Assembly (NCBI RefSeq): GCF_002209535.1
Contig: NZ_NJIG01000003.1
Location: 186,001-250,000 of the forward strand
DNA from: Achromobacter marplatensis
Lineage (GTDB): Bacteria; Pseudomonadota; Gammaproteobacteria; Burkholderiales; Burkholderiaceae_B
Direction of reading: 5' to 3'
Length of the DNA stretch: 64,000 nt
Below, piece by piece: positions 8,596 through 18,556 of this stretch (position 1 is its first letter; every line of letters starts with the position of its first letter). The position numbers were made by a program, and so were the translations under genes. The notes under the pieces were generated by a model, which saw nothing but the letters and a program-made list of their open reading frames with translations, was not told the DNA's origin and ran no database searches.

Positions 8596-9555
8596 TCAGT
8601 CGCGGCCTTCGCGGCGCTCGATGGCCGCGATTTCGCGCTTCATCGCCTTGAGCCAGGACTTCAGCAGGCCCTGGTCCGAGAACTGCATGACTTCGTGTTC
8701 CAGTTCGCGGATGTATTCCTGTATGTCGACGATATCGGCGTCCAGGTCTTCCATCACCGTTTCCGGGTCGAACGAGGCGAACGGATCCAGGTCGTAGCGC
8801 AGCTTGAAGCCTTCTTCCGCGTAGGCCGCCTGGTGCAGGACGTCGTCCAACTGGGCTTGCAGGACGGCGTTGACTTGCGGCAGGCGCGCCTCGTCGATGT
8901 CGGCGGCCGTGTCCACATCGGCTTGAAGGTCGGGATTCTGCGCAGCCTGGCTGACGCGCACCTGCTCGGCGTCGTGCAGGGCTTGCCATGCCACGGCATT
9001 CGGTGTGTTGCTGCGGGTGGCCAGACGCGCCAGCGCCAGCAGCTCCTCGGCTTCGTCGTCTACGTATTGGTCCTGGATCAGGGCAAGCAGCCGGGCTGGC
9101 GACAACACGCCCGGGTCGGTGTCCGGATCCAGCCCCAATGCATCCGCCAGTTCCACCTTGGCGTCTTCGGTCTCGTCGGCCGCATCCGCGTCATAGTCCG
9201 ACCCGCCGTGCTTTTTATAAAGCACTTTCAGGCGCCCGGTGTCGCAGGCCGCCGGCAGCTCGCTCTTGGCGGCCAATTCCAGCAGTTCTTCGGAAAACTC
9301 CACCACCAGTTCAGACACGAATTCGCGTTCCGACTTGGACAGCCCCATGTTCTTGTGCGCGTGGTCGAAGCACAGCACCAGCTTCATGCGCAGTTCTTGC
9401 AGCTTTTGCTCCAGCGGCGACAGCCCTTCGGAATACTTGCGCTGGTAGTCGGCCTCAACCGCCTGCCATTGCCGCACGCGGGCGCGTTCCGTCTCCAATC
9501 GGGCTTGAAGGCGTTCGAACAACTGCCGCGGACTTTCGAGGGGATGCTCACCCAT
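8596..9555 (-). CDS. Acidic alpha-helical protein of unknown function
   Basis: A 319-residue, strongly acidic and almost entirely helical protein with no signal peptide or membrane span. The N-terminal 90 residues look like coiled coil (RQLFERLQARLETERARVRQW, then SPLEQKLQELRMKL). The middle is Asp/Glu-rich around residues 125-165, and the C terminus is a Glu/Lys helix. Similar proteins in proteobacteria are sometimes labelled DnaJ-like, but no HPD J-domain motif is visible here, so I do not adopt that name. The ATG at 9555 has a good AAGGAG site 7 bases upstream. It lies 58 bases after the diguanylate cyclase gene in the same orientation. Confidence 0.75.
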   Translation of the reverse strand: MGEHPLESPRQLFERLQARLETERARVRQWQAVEADYQRKYSEGLSPLEQKLQELRMKLVLCFDHAHKNMGLSKSEREFVSELVVEFSEELLELAAKSELPAACDTGRLKVLYKKHGGSDYDADAADETEDAKVELADALGLDPDTDPGVLSPARLLALIQDQYVDDEAEELLALARLATRSNTPNAVAWQALHDAEQVRVSQAAQNPDLQADVDTAADIDEARLPQVNAVLQAQLDDVLHQAAYAEEGFKLRYDLDPFASFDPETVMEDLDADIVDIQEYIRELEHEVMQFSDQGLLKSWLKAMKREIAAIERREGRD

Positions 9556-9613
9556 GGACCTGCTCCTTGCTGACCTGCTATTGAAAATAGCCGCCACTAT
9601 AACGACTAGCCAG

Positions 9614-10807
9614 TCACGCCGCGGCGGAACTTGCGCCCAGGCGTGCCAATTCGACGCGATTGCCGCCCAGCGCCTTCGCGCGGTACAGCGCATGGTCTGC
9701 CGCGGCAAGGCCGGCGGCCAACGGCGGCACGTCGCCGTCGAACTGCGCCAGGCCGACGCTGACGGTGGCCGGTATCCCCACGCCCCGCGCAGGATCCGCC
9801 ATCGTCTCGGCGAAACGCCTGACGATGGCTTCGGCCAGCAGGTGGGCGCGGCGCGCGTCGTCGCCCGACAACAGGCACGCGAACTCTTCGCCGCCGATCC
9901 GGGCCAGTACGGCGGCCAGGCCGACCGTGCCCTGCGCCACGCCCGCAAACGAGGTCAGGACCTTGTCGCCCGTTTCGTGGCCGTGCAGGTCGTTGATCGA
10001 TTTGAAATGGTCAAGGTCGAACGCAAGCATGGCAACGGGGCCCTGCCCGGCCGGGCCGCCGATGACGCGCGCGCCCTGCTCGAAGAACCACCGGCGGTTA
10101 CCCAGCCGGGTCAGATAGTCGGTCTGGGATTCCTGCAGCAATTGGCCATGCGTTTCTTCGCGGATCAGCTTGACCAGCGTCATGGGCAAAATGACCGAAT
10201 ACAGCACGCCCTCGTACATGGTGATGTTGCTGGCGGCCCTCAACACCTCCTGGCCGAAGGTCGCCACCATCCAGGGCAGCACGCCCGCGCGGCCGGCATA
10301 CAGCAACGCATGAATGGCCGTCACCACCACGATGATCCGTCGGGCCGGCAGCGCTTGCATGGCTCGGCACCGCAACATCTCCAGCGACGTCATGCCACTG
10401 ATCAGGGCAATCGGCACCGCGCTGGCGTAGGCCCACACGACATCCTGCCATCGCGTCCCGGTCACCGCCCACACCAGCGCCATCACCGCCAGCAGCGCCA
10501 CGGATCCGGCGCGGTATTGACGCCCCCGCAGGGACGCCACGCCGTTGAGCACCAGCAGATAACCCGAAAGAATGACAAGGTTGCTGAGCGCCGAGCCGAA
10601 CGCTCCGGGAAGATCCCGCCGGAACAGGACCAGCACGCATCCCATCGCCAACGTGGCAAAGCCAGTTCCCAGCATGCGCAGCGTCTTGCTGCGCAGGGGA
10701 TGGGCCCGAAGCTCCCAGAAGATCATCCCCGCGCTGGCCAGCAGCGTCCCGATGATAAGGAGATATAGGGTATGGAGATCGACGTACATGCCGTAGAAGA
10801 GGCGCAT
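9614..10807 (-). CDS. Membrane-anchored diguanylate cyclase (GGDEF domain)
   Basis: Makes the second messenger c-di-GMP from two GTP. The N-terminal half has six or seven predicted spans, starting near YVDLHTLYLLIIGTLL. The GGDEF domain occupies roughly the last 165 residues, opening with DYLTRLGNRR, continuing with metal-site FDLDHFKSIND and ending with the catalytic GGEEF, so activity is expected. No RxxD inhibitory site directly before the signature is evident. The start at 10807 is preferred over a TTG farther upstream at 10858, but no candidate has a strong ribosome site. The membrane part is not a recognised sensor type to me, so the signal is unknown. Confidence 0.88.
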   Translation of the reverse strand: MRLFYGMYVDLHTLYLLIIGTLLASAGMIFWELRAHPLRSKTLRMLGTGFATLAMGCVLVLFRRDLPGAFGSALSNLVILSGYLLVLNGVASLRGRQYRAGSVALLAVMALVWAVTGTRWQDVVWAYASAVPIALISGMTSLEMLRCRAMQALPARRIIVVVTAIHALLYAGRAGVLPWMVATFGQEVLRAASNITMYEGVLYSVILPMTLVKLIREETHGQLLQESQTDYLTRLGNRRWFFEQGARVIGGPAGQGPVAMLAFDLDHFKSINDLHGHETGDKVLTSFAGVAQGTVGLAAVLARIGGEEFACLLSGDDARRAHLLAEAIVRRFAETMADPARGVGIPATVSVGLAQFDGDVPPLAAGLAAADHALYRAKALGGNRVELARLGASSAAA

Positions 10808-10893
10808 TGCGCCGGTACTTCGCGGCGACGGCCGGATTTTACGTTGAATTCCAGACAACCATATGGCGAAAACCCCTCTTGAAAACCTTCGTT

Positions 10894-10912
10894 AATAACG
10901 CTAATCATTATT
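10894..10912. promoter_or_regulatory. Fur-box-like site upstream of the RND efflux operon
   Basis: AATAACGCTAATCATTATT matches the 19-base consensus GATAATGATAATCATTATC at 15 positions. It sits in a sharply AT-rich segment (about 10891-10922) 49 bases before the adaptor gene, the usual position for a Fur operator. Iron control of the efflux operon is inferred from this site. Confidence 0.6.
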
Positions 10913-10960
10913 ATTAATATAGAATCTCGGCTGTCCGCAACATCCTGACTGGCAGCCCAG

Positions 10961-12145
10961 ATGTCACTGCCCTCTTTCGCGGGCCACCCTTCCCGAACCC
11001 AGCGCCTGATCCTGATCGCCGCCGCCCTGTTGCTGGCCGTGCTGATCGCGGTTGCGTACGGGTTGATGGGGAGTCAAGGCCCCGCCCCCGCCCGCCCGCC
11101 CGAATACGGGCAAATTCCCGTGGCTGTCAGCGTAGCCGCCGCCCGCATGGGCCCGCTGCAACGCGATCTGCACGCGCTGGGCACCATCACGCCGCTGGCG
11201 CAGGTGACTTTGCGCAGCCAGGTCGACGGCGAACTGGTCCGCCTGCATTACACCGAAGGCCAGGCCGTCACCCGGGGCCAATTGCTGGCCGAAATCGACG
11301 CCCGGCCCTATCGGGCCGCGCTCGCCGCCGCCGAGGGAGAACTGGCGCGCACCCAGGCGTTGCTGGACAACGCCCAGGCCGATTTGCAGCGCTACCGGCG
11401 CCTGGCGCGCCAGGAATCCGTGGCGGGTCAGCAACTGGACACCGCCGAAGCCCAGGTGCGCGCGTACACCGCGCAGCGCCAATTGAACCGGGCCCAAGTC
11501 GCCGATGCCGAACGCCTGCTGGGTCATACGCGCATCGTCGCCCCGCAGGACGGCCGCATCGGCCTGCGCCGCATCGACGCCGGCAACCACGTGCGGGCCG
11601 ACGATGCCAACGGCCTGACCACGCTGGTGCAGACGATGCCGATTTCGGCGATCTTCAGCATTTCCGAGACCCGGCTGGACATCCTGCGCCGGGCGCAGGC
11701 CAAGACGGCGGTGCTGCGGGTGCAGGCCTGGGACGCGGACGACCGCCGCATCCTGGCCGAAGGCACCCTGGAAGCGCTGGACAACCGCATCCAGACAGCC
11801 AGCGGCACCGTGCGCCTGCGCGCCCGCTTCGACAACGCCGACGAATCGCTGTTTCCCAACCAGTTCGTGAACATCAGGCTGGCCGTGGTGCAGCAGGACA
11901 ATGTCATCACCATTCCGTCGGCCGCCGTGCAATATGGCTCCGAAGGCGCCTTCGTGTTCGTCATCGGCGACGACCAGCGCGCCACGCGCCGGGTCCTGCA
12001 ACTGGGTTCCGCCAACGCCGGCCACGTGGTCGTGGAAGCGGGCCTGGCCGTTGCCGAGCGCGTCGTAGTCGAAGGCGTGGACCGCCTGCACGACGGACGC
12101 GACGTCCAGATCGTCGAGCCCCTAGCCGTCCCGCCCCTTACCTGA
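10961..12145 (+). CDS. mdtA: RND efflux periplasmic adaptor, MdtA-like
   Basis: Membrane fusion protein that links the inner-membrane RND pump to an outer-membrane channel. The 394 residues begin with an uncleaved anchor ([20 protein letters not shown]). A barrel-sandwich half ([20 protein letters not shown], later [20 protein letters not shown]), a helical hairpin around residues 120-180, and the beta-barrel and membrane-proximal domains follow. The [10 protein letters not shown] signature is typical of MdtA. It is the first gene of a tightly packed three-gene operon, 7 bases before the first permease, behind a Fur-box-like site. No outer-membrane factor gene follows, so a TolC/OprM-type partner must be encoded elsewhere. 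Confidence 0.93.
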   Translation: MSLPSFAGHPSRTQRLILIAAALLLAVLIAVAYGLMGSQGPAPARPPEYGQIPVAVSVAAARMGPLQRDLHALGTITPLAQVTLRSQVDGELVRLHYTEGQAVTRGQLLAEIDARPYRAALAAAEGELARTQALLDNAQADLQRYRRLARQESVAGQQLDTAEAQVRAYTAQRQLNRAQVADAERLLGHTRIVAPQDGRIGLRRIDAGNHVRADDANGLTTLVQTMPISAIFSISETRLDILRRAQAKTAVLRVQAWDADDRRILAEGTLEALDNRIQTASGTVRLRARFDNADESLFPNQFVNIRLAVVQQDNVITIPSAAVQYGSEGAFVFVIGDDQRATRRVLQLGSANAGHVVVEAGLAVAERVVVEGVDRLHDGRDVQIVEPLAVPPLT

Positions 12146-12152
12146 TCCGCGC

Positions 12153-15100
12153 ATGAGCCTGTCACGCCCTTTCATCCTGCGCCCGGTCGCAACGTCCTTC
12201 CTGATGATCGCCTTGCTGCTGTCGGGCATCCTGGCCTGGCGCATGCTGCCAGTCGCCGCCCTGCCGCAGGTGGATTACCCGATCATCCAGGTCACGACCC
12301 AGTACCCCGGGGCGAGTCCGACCGTCACGGCGCGCGCGGTCACGGCGCCGCTGGAGCGGCGATTCGGGCAGATCCCAGGCTTGAAACAGATGTCGTCCAC
12401 CAGCGGCAGCGGCATTTCGGTGATCACGTTGCAATTCTCGCTGGACGTATCGCTGGGCGTGGCCGAACAGGAAGTGCAGGCCGCCATCAGCGCCAGCGGT
12501 TCGCTGCTGCCGACGGACCTGCCCACGCCCCCCATCTACCGCAAGGTCAACCCCGCCGACGTGCCCATCCTGACGCTGGCCGTCACGTCCGATTCGCTGC
12601 CGCTGCCCAAGGTCTACGACCTGGTGGACACGCGTATGACGCAACGCCTGTCGCAACTGTCCGGCGTGGGCATGGTCAGCCTGACCGGCGGACAACGCCC
12701 GGCCGTGCGGGTGCAGGTCAACCCGATGGCGCTGGCCGCCCGCGGCTTGCAGCTGTCCGACGTGCAGGAAGCCATCAGCAAGGCCAATTCGAACCAGCCC
12801 AAAGGCAGCTTCGACGGCCCGGTGCGCTCGGTCATCATGGACGCCAACGACCAGTTGCAAAGCGCGGAGGAATACCGCGAGCTGATCGTCGCCTGGAAGA
12901 ACGGCGCACCGGTGCGGTTGGGCCAGGTCGCCACGATCGAGGACGGCGCTGAAGACCGCTACCTGGCCGCCTGGGTCGACAAGCAGCCCGCCGTGCTGGT
13001 CAACATCCAGCGCCAGCCAGGCGCCAACGTCATCGCCGTGGCCGATCAGGTCAAGGCGTTGCTACCCCAGCTGACGGCCAGCCTGCCCGCCGCGGCACAG
13101 GTGCGCATCCTGACCGACCGCACCGAGAGTATCCGTGCGTCGGTCCGCGGCGTGCAGTGGGAACTGGTGTTCGCCGTGGGCCTGGTGGTGTTGGTGACCT
13201 TCCTGTTCCTGCGCAACCTGCCCGCCACCCTGATCCCCAGCCTGGCGGTGCCGCTGTCCCTGATCGGCACCTTCGGGTTCATGCATCTTGCCGGGTTTTC
13301 CACCAATAATCTGACGCTGATGGCCCTGACCATCGGCGCGGGCTTCGTGGTGGACGACGCCATCGTCATGCTGGAGAACATCGCGCGCTACCGCGAGCAG
13401 GGCCACAGCCCCATGTCGGCCGCGCTGAAAGGCGCCGGCCAGATCGGCTTCACGCTGGTGTCGCTGACGCTGTCGCTGATCGCCGTGCTGATACCTCTAC
13501 TGTTCATGGAAGACGTGGTGGGCCGGCTGTTCCGCGAATTCGCCATCACGCTGGCGGTGGCCATCCTGATATCGCTGGCGGTGTCGCTGACCCTGACGCC
13601 GATGATGTGCGCGCGCCTGCTGCCCGCGCACGTGGAATCCCGTCCCGGGCTGCTGGACCGCGTGCAGGCCCGCTACGCCGGCTGGCTGGACGTGACCTTG
13701 CGCCACCAGCGCCTGACGCTGCTGGTCATGGTGGCCACCGTGGTGCTGACGGGCCTGCTGTACCTGGCGGTGCCCAAGGGATTCTTCCCGGTGCAGGACG
13801 GCGGCGTGCTGCAAGGCGTGACCCAGTCGTCGCAGAACACCTCATTCGACGCCATGTCGCGCCGCCAGCAAGCGGTGGCGCAATCGCTGTTGGCCGACCC
13901 GGACGTGCAGAGCCTGTCGTCGTTCATCGGGATCGACGGCATGAACACCACGCTGAACACCGGCCGCCTGCTGATCAACCTGAAACCCTGGGCCGAGCGC
14001 AGCGCCCCGCTGGCAGACATCATGGCCCGGCTGGACTCCCGCGCCCGCGAGGTGCAGGGCATTTCGCTCTTCCTGCAGCCCGTGCAGGAACTGAACATCG
14101 AAGACCGCGTCAGCCGCGGCCAGTACCAGTTCACGCTGACCTCGCCCGACAGCGCGCTGCTGACCCAGTGGAGCCACGCGCTGATGCAGCGCCTGGCGCA
14201 ATCGCCCGAATTGGCCGAGGTCTCGTCCGACCTGCAAGGCGACGGCCGCCAGGCCTTCCTGCAAGTCAACCGCGACACCGCCGCGCGGCTGGGCGTGACG
14301 ATGGACGACGTGGTGCAGACGCTGTACAACGCGTTCGGCCAGCGCCAGGTCGCCACCCTGTTCACCCAGTCCAACCAGTACCGCGTGGTGCTGGAAGTGG
14401 ACCGGCGCCTGGCCTTGAGCCCCGACGCGCTGGAACGCATCCATCTGCAGACCGAAGACGGCCAGGCGATTCCGCTGTCGGCGCTGGCCACCGTCAGCGA
14501 GCGCGCCGTGCCGCTGGCCGTGAACCACCTGTCGCAATTCCCCGCAGTGAACCTGTCGTTCAACCTGCCGCCGGGCGGCTCACTGGGCGAGGCCATCGCC
14601 GCCATCGACACCGCCCAGCGCGACATCGGCATGCCGCCCAGCGTCGAACTGCGCCTGCAGGGCGCGGCGTCGGCGTTCCAGGCGTCGCTGTCCAACACGC
14701 TGTGGCTGATGCTGGCTGCCGTGGTCACGATGTATCTGGTGCTGGGCATGCTGTATGAAAGCGCCATCCACCCCGTCACCATCCTGTCGACCCTGCCGTC
14801 GGCCACGGTGGGCGCGCTGCTGGCGCTGCTGCTGACAGGCCGGCCGCTGGACCTGATCGCCGTCATCGGCATCATCCTGCTGATCGGGCTGGTGAAGAAG
14901 AACGGCATCATGATGGTGGACTTCGCGCTGGAAGCCGAGCGCGCGCGCGGCCTGCCGCCTGAAGCCGCCATCCGCGAGGCCGCGCTGCTGCGCCTGCGCC
15001 CCATCCTGATGACGACGCTGGCCGCCTTGTTCGGCGCGCTGCCGTTGATGCTGGCCACGGGCTCCGGCGCCGAATTGCGCCAGCCGCTAGGCTGGGTAAT

Positions 15101-15233
15101 GGTGGGTGGGCTGCTGGTCAGCCAGGTGCTGACGCTGTTCACCACCCCCGCGGTCTACCTGTTCTTCCACCGCCTGGGCCAGCGGCGTGGCGTTGCCGCC
15201 AAGCCCGCCCGGACTGACGGGCCCGCGGCATGA
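12153..15233 (+). CDS. mdtB: RND efflux permease, MdtB-like
   Basis: Proton-driven inner-membrane pump of the HAE-1 RND family, 1026 residues. The proton-relay aspartates in TM4 ([15 protein letters not shown]) and the TM10 lysine region ([17 protein letters not shown]) are intact. It starts [19 protein letters not shown] and is followed after a four-base ATGA overlap by a second, non-identical permease. A pair of RND permeases is the hallmark of MdtBC, which in enterobacteria works as a B2C heterotrimer. Substrates of that family include bile salts, novobiocin and, in several species, siderophores. Substrate here is unknown. Confidence 0.93.
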   Translation: MSLSRPFILRPVATSFLMIALLLSGILAWRMLPVAALPQVDYPIIQVTTQYPGASPTVTARAVTAPLERRFGQIPGLKQMSSTSGSGISVITLQFSLDVSLGVAEQEVQAAISASGSLLPTDLPTPPIYRKVNPADVPILTLAVTSDSLPLPKVYDLVDTRMTQRLSQLSGVGMVSLTGGQRPAVRVQVNPMALAARGLQLSDVQEAISKANSNQPKGSFDGPVRSVIMDANDQLQSAEEYRELIVAWKNGAPVRLGQVATIEDGAEDRYLAAWVDKQPAVLVNIQRQPGANVIAVADQVKALLPQLTASLPAAAQVRILTDRTESIRASVRGVQWELVFAVGLVVLVTFLFLRNLPATLIPSLAVPLSLIGTFGFMHLAGFSTNNLTLMALTIGAGFVVDDAIVMLENIARYREQGHSPMSAALKGAGQIGFTLVSLTLSLIAVLIPLLFMEDVVGRLFREFAITLAVAILISLAVSLTLTPMMCARLLPAHVESRPGLLDRVQARYAGWLDVTLRHQRLTLLVMVATVVLTGLLYLAVPKGFFPVQDGGVLQGVTQSSQNTSFDAMSRRQQAVAQSLLADPDVQSLSSFIGIDGMNTTLNTGRLLINLKPWAERSAPLADIMARLDSRAREVQGISLFLQPVQELNIEDRVSRGQYQFTLTSPDSALLTQWSHALMQRLAQSPELAEVSSDLQGDGRQAFLQVNRDTAARLGVTMDDVVQTLYNAFGQRQVATLFTQSNQYRVVLEVDRRLALSPDALERIHLQTEDGQAIPLSALATVSERAVPLAVNHLSQFPAVNLSFNLPPGGSLGEAIAAIDTAQRDIGMPPSVELRLQGAASAFQASLSNTLWLMLAAVVTMYLVLGMLYESAIHPVTILSTLPSATVGALLALLLTGRPLDLIAVIGIILLIGLVKKNGIMMVDFALEAERARGLPPEAAIREAALLRLRPILMTTLAALFGALPLMLATGSGAELRQPLGWVMVGGLLVSQVLTLFTTPAVYLFFHRLGQRRGVAAKPARTDGPAA

Positions 15234-18200
15234 TCCGGGCGTTGCTGCACCGGCCTGTCGCCTGCATCTTCCTGGCGCTGGCGCTGACACTGCTGGGCGC
15301 GGTGGCCTGGCGCCTGTTGCCGGTGGCGCTGCTGCCCCAGGTGGATTTCCCCACCATCGAAGTGCGTGCCGACCTGCCGGGCGCCAGCCCCGAAAGCATG
15401 GCCAGCACCGTGGCCGCGCCGCTGGAGCGCGCCTTGGGCAGCATCGCCGGCGTCAGCGCCATGACCTCGTCCAGCAACCAGGGCGCCACGCGCGTCCAGT
15501 TGCAGTTCGACCTGGACCGCGACATCAACGAAGCGGCGCGCGACGTGCAGGCCGCCATCAACGCGGCCCGCGCCGAATTGCCCGCGGGTATGCCGGGCAA
15601 CCCCAGCTACCGCAAAATCAACCCGTCGCAGGCGCCCATCATGGCGCTGGCGCTCAGCTCCCCTACCCGCCCGGCCGGCCAGCTCTACGATCTGGGCGCG
15701 ACGGTGCTGGCGCAGAAGATCTCGCAGATCAACGGGGTGGGCGAAGTGACGATGGGCGGCAGTTCGCTGCCCGCCGTGCGGGTGCAGGTCAATCCCAACG
15801 CACTGGCCCACTATGGCGTGGCGCTGGATGAGGTGCGCGCGGCCATCTCGGATGCGGCGCCCATGCGGCCGCAGGGCCAGCTGGATTCGGCCGGCCAGCG
15901 CTGGGAAGTCGGCACGCCAGCCCAGCCGCGCACCGCCCAGGAATACGAAAGCCTGATCGTGCGCCACGAAGATGGCGCCGTCATCCGGCTGGCGCAGGTG
16001 GCGAAGGTCAGCGATTCGGTGGAAAACCGATACAGCAGCGGCTTTCACAACCGCAACCCGGCCGTCGTGCTGACCATCAGCCGCCAGCCCGGCTCGAACA
16101 TTATCGAAACCATCAAGGCCATCAACGAAGCCCTGCCCGGCCTGCGCGCGCTGATGCCGGCCGACGTGGACCTGACCGTGGCCCTGGACCGCTCGCCCGG
16201 CATCAACGCCACGCTGCGCGAAGCGCACGTCACGCTGGCGCTGGCCACGGCGCTGGTCATCCTGGTCGTGTGGCTGTTCCTGGGCAATGCGCGCGCGGCG
16301 GCGATCCCCAGCGTGGCCATTCCGGTCTGCTTGATCGCCACTTTCGCCGTCATGTACGTGTGGGGCTTTTCGCTGAACAACCTGTCGCTGATGGCGCTGA
16401 TCGTGGCCGCCGGCCTGGTGGTGGACGACGCGATCGTCGTGCTGGAGAACATCTCGCGGCACATCGAACGGGGCCTGTCGCCCAGAAAGGCGGCGCTGCG
16501 CGGCGTGCGGGAAGTCGGTTTCACGCTGGTCGCCATGACCGTGGCGCTTAGCGTGGTGTTCGTCTCCATCCTGTTCATGGGCGGGCTGGTGGAACGGCTG
16601 TTCCGCGAATTCTCGATCACGCTGGTGGCAGCCACGGTGATTTCGCTGGTGGTGTCGGTGGCCATCATCCCCGCCCTGTGCGCGCGCTGGCTCAAGCCGG
16701 GCGCGGCGCATCAGGCGCCCCCCCCTCGTCCCTCTCGCATGCAGGCGGCGTTTGCACGGGTGCACGACTGGTACGGCGCGTCGCTGGCCCGTGTGCTGGG
16801 CCATGCGCGCCTGACGCTGTTGCTGCTGGCGGGCGTCATCGGGCTGAACGTCTACCTGTATGTGGACGCCCCCAAGGGCTTTTTGCCGGTGCAGGATACC
16901 GGCCAGCTGGTCGGCTTCGTGCGCGGCGACGACGGGTTCTCGTTCCAGGTCATGCAGCCCAAGATCGACCAATACCGCCAGCTGGTGCTCAAGCACCCGG
17001 CCGTGCAAGACGTCATCGGCTACAACGGCGGCGGGCTGGGCATCAGCAATTCGCTGTTCCTGATCCGGCTGAAACCCGTGTCTCAGCGCGACGAGTCCTC
17101 GACCGAGGTCATCAACTGGCTGCGTACGAACTCTCCGGCGGTGCCGGGTGGCATGTTCTTCCTGAACGTGGACCAGGACCTGCGCATGCCCGGCGGCTTC
17201 GGCAACTCGGGCGACCACGAACTGGCCATCATGGCCAGCGACGTGCCCGCCCTGCGGGAATGGTCCCGCAAGATCTCCAAGGCCATGCAGGCCATCCCGG
17301 AACTGCGCGACGTGGATGCCGAAGGCGATGGCGCCACCCAGCAGGTCGTAATCAACATCGACCGCAGCGCCGCGCAGCGCCTGGGCGTGGACATGAACAC
17401 GATCAGCAGCGTGCTCAGCAATTCCTTCAGCCAGCGCCAGGTGGCCACCCTGTACGACGCCATGAACCAGTACCGGGTGGTACTGGAACTGGACCCCCGC
17501 TACACCGAAGACCCCGAGGTGCTGGAACAGGTGCAGGTCGTGGCCGCCGACGGCACGCGCGTGCCGTTGACGGCATTCGCGACGTACGAGAACGGCCTGG
17601 TCAACGACCGCGTCTTCCACGACGGGCTGTTCGCGGCCGTAGGCGTCGGCTTCTCGCTGGCCGAAGGCGTGTCCCTGGAACAGGGGCTGGCCGCCATCGA
17701 CGCCACCATGGCAAAACTGATGGTGCCGTCATCCATCCAGACGCGCCTGGGCGGCGACGCCCGCAACTTCCAGCAAAGCGTGCAAGACCAGCCCTGGCTG
17801 ATCCTGGCGGTGCTGATCGCCATCTATCTGGTGCTGGGCATCCTGTATGAAAGCCCGCTGCATCCGCTGACCATTTTGTCGACACTGCCTTCGGCGGGCG
17901 TGGGCGCACTGCTGGCGTTGCGCTTAGCCAACATCGAGTTCACCCTGATTGCGCTGCTGGGGCTGTTCCTGCTTGTCGGCATCGTCATGAAGAACGCGAT
18001 CCTGATGATCGACTTCGCGCTCAGCCTGGAACGGCGTGAAGGATTGACGCCTGAACAGGCCATCCACCGCGCCGCAATGCTGCGCCTGCGGCCCATCGTC
18101 ATGACCAATCTTGCGGGGCTGCTGGGCGCGCTGCCACTTGTGCTGGGCATGGGCGAAGGCTCCGAACTGCGGCGCCCGCTGGGCATCGCGATCGTCGGCG

Positions 18201-18307
18201 GCCTCATGATCAGCCAGTTCCTGACGCTGTACACGACGCCGATCGTCTACCTGGCGTTGGAACGGCTGCGGCTGAAAGTCCGCTCCACACGGGCCCGCAC
18301 GGCTTAG
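15230..18307 (+). CDS. mdtC: RND efflux permease, MdtC-like
   Basis: Second permease of the MdtBC pair, 1025 residues, with intact proton-relay motifs [15 protein letters not shown] and [17 protein letters not shown]. Its start codon overlaps the end of the mdtB-like gene, which supports stoichiometric production. In E. coli the MdtC subunit is thought to handle substrate binding while MdtB serves proton translocation; whether that division applies here is not visible. It is the last gene of the operon: about 250 bases follow before the next coding region on the same strand, and no outer-membrane channel gene is present. Confidence 0.93.
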   Translation: MIRALLHRPVACIFLALALTLLGAVAWRLLPVALLPQVDFPTIEVRADLPGASPESMASTVAAPLERALGSIAGVSAMTSSSNQGATRVQLQFDLDRDINEAARDVQAAINAARAELPAGMPGNPSYRKINPSQAPIMALALSSPTRPAGQLYDLGATVLAQKISQINGVGEVTMGGSSLPAVRVQVNPNALAHYGVALDEVRAAISDAAPMRPQGQLDSAGQRWEVGTPAQPRTAQEYESLIVRHEDGAVIRLAQVAKVSDSVENRYSSGFHNRNPAVVLTISRQPGSNIIETIKAINEALPGLRALMPADVDLTVALDRSPGINATLREAHVTLALATALVILVVWLFLGNARAAAIPSVAIPVCLIATFAVMYVWGFSLNNLSLMALIVAAGLVVDDAIVVLENISRHIERGLSPRKAALRGVREVGFTLVAMTVALSVVFVSILFMGGLVERLFREFSITLVAATVISLVVSVAIIPALCARWLKPGAAHQAPPPRPSRMQAAFARVHDWYGASLARVLGHARLTLLLLAGVIGLNVYLYVDAPKGFLPVQDTGQLVGFVRGDDGFSFQVMQPKIDQYRQLVLKHPAVQDVIGYNGGGLGISNSLFLIRLKPVSQRDESSTEVINWLRTNSPAVPGGMFFLNVDQDLRMPGGFGNSGDHELAIMASDVPALREWSRKISKAMQAIPELRDVDAEGDGATQQVVINIDRSAAQRLGVDMNTISSVLSNSFSQRQVATLYDAMNQYRVVLELDPRYTEDPEVLEQVQVVAADGTRVPLTAFATYENGLVNDRVFHDGLFAAVGVGFSLAEGVSLEQGLAAIDATMAKLMVPSSIQTRLGGDARNFQQSVQDQPWLILAVLIAIYLVLGILYESPLHPLTILSTLPSAGVGALLALRLANIEFTLIALLGLFLLVGIVMKNAILMIDFALSLERREGLTPEQAIHRAAMLRLRPIVMTNLAGLLGALPLVLGMGEGSELRRPLGIAIVGGLMISQFLTLYTTPIVYLALERLRLKVRSTRARTA

Positions 18308-18556
18308 TCCCATCGCCCTAGTCCGGCAGGACCAGTGCTTCGCATATCAATCCCCAGGCGTACATGGTAATGTCGGTGCGTGTATTCCGATAACAGCGCG
18401 TAACCACGGCGTTCCGGCGCCGACGCAGAAAAAGGGGACTATGCACGCGTCCACGCCACCCATTGTTTTTCCGCATCAAGTGGCGAACCCATCCCCGGTT
18501 TCTGATTCGTTGAAGCTTCAAACGCTGTTTACGTGATTGATCAGGCCGAAGAGACC

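Noticed and set aside
8596..9555. DnaJ-type chaperone
   Set aside because: No J domain HPD motif, Gly/Phe region or Zn-finger is visible in the sequence.
15155..17620. Long open frame on the minus strand opposite the mdtC-like gene
   Set aside because: An antisense shadow caused by high GC at third codon positions; the plus strand encodes an intact RND permease.
18308..18556. A small gene or outer-membrane channel fragment after the RND operon
   Set aside because: Short frames here lack ribosome sites and resemblance to any family; the stretch probably contains the promoter of the kinase fusion.
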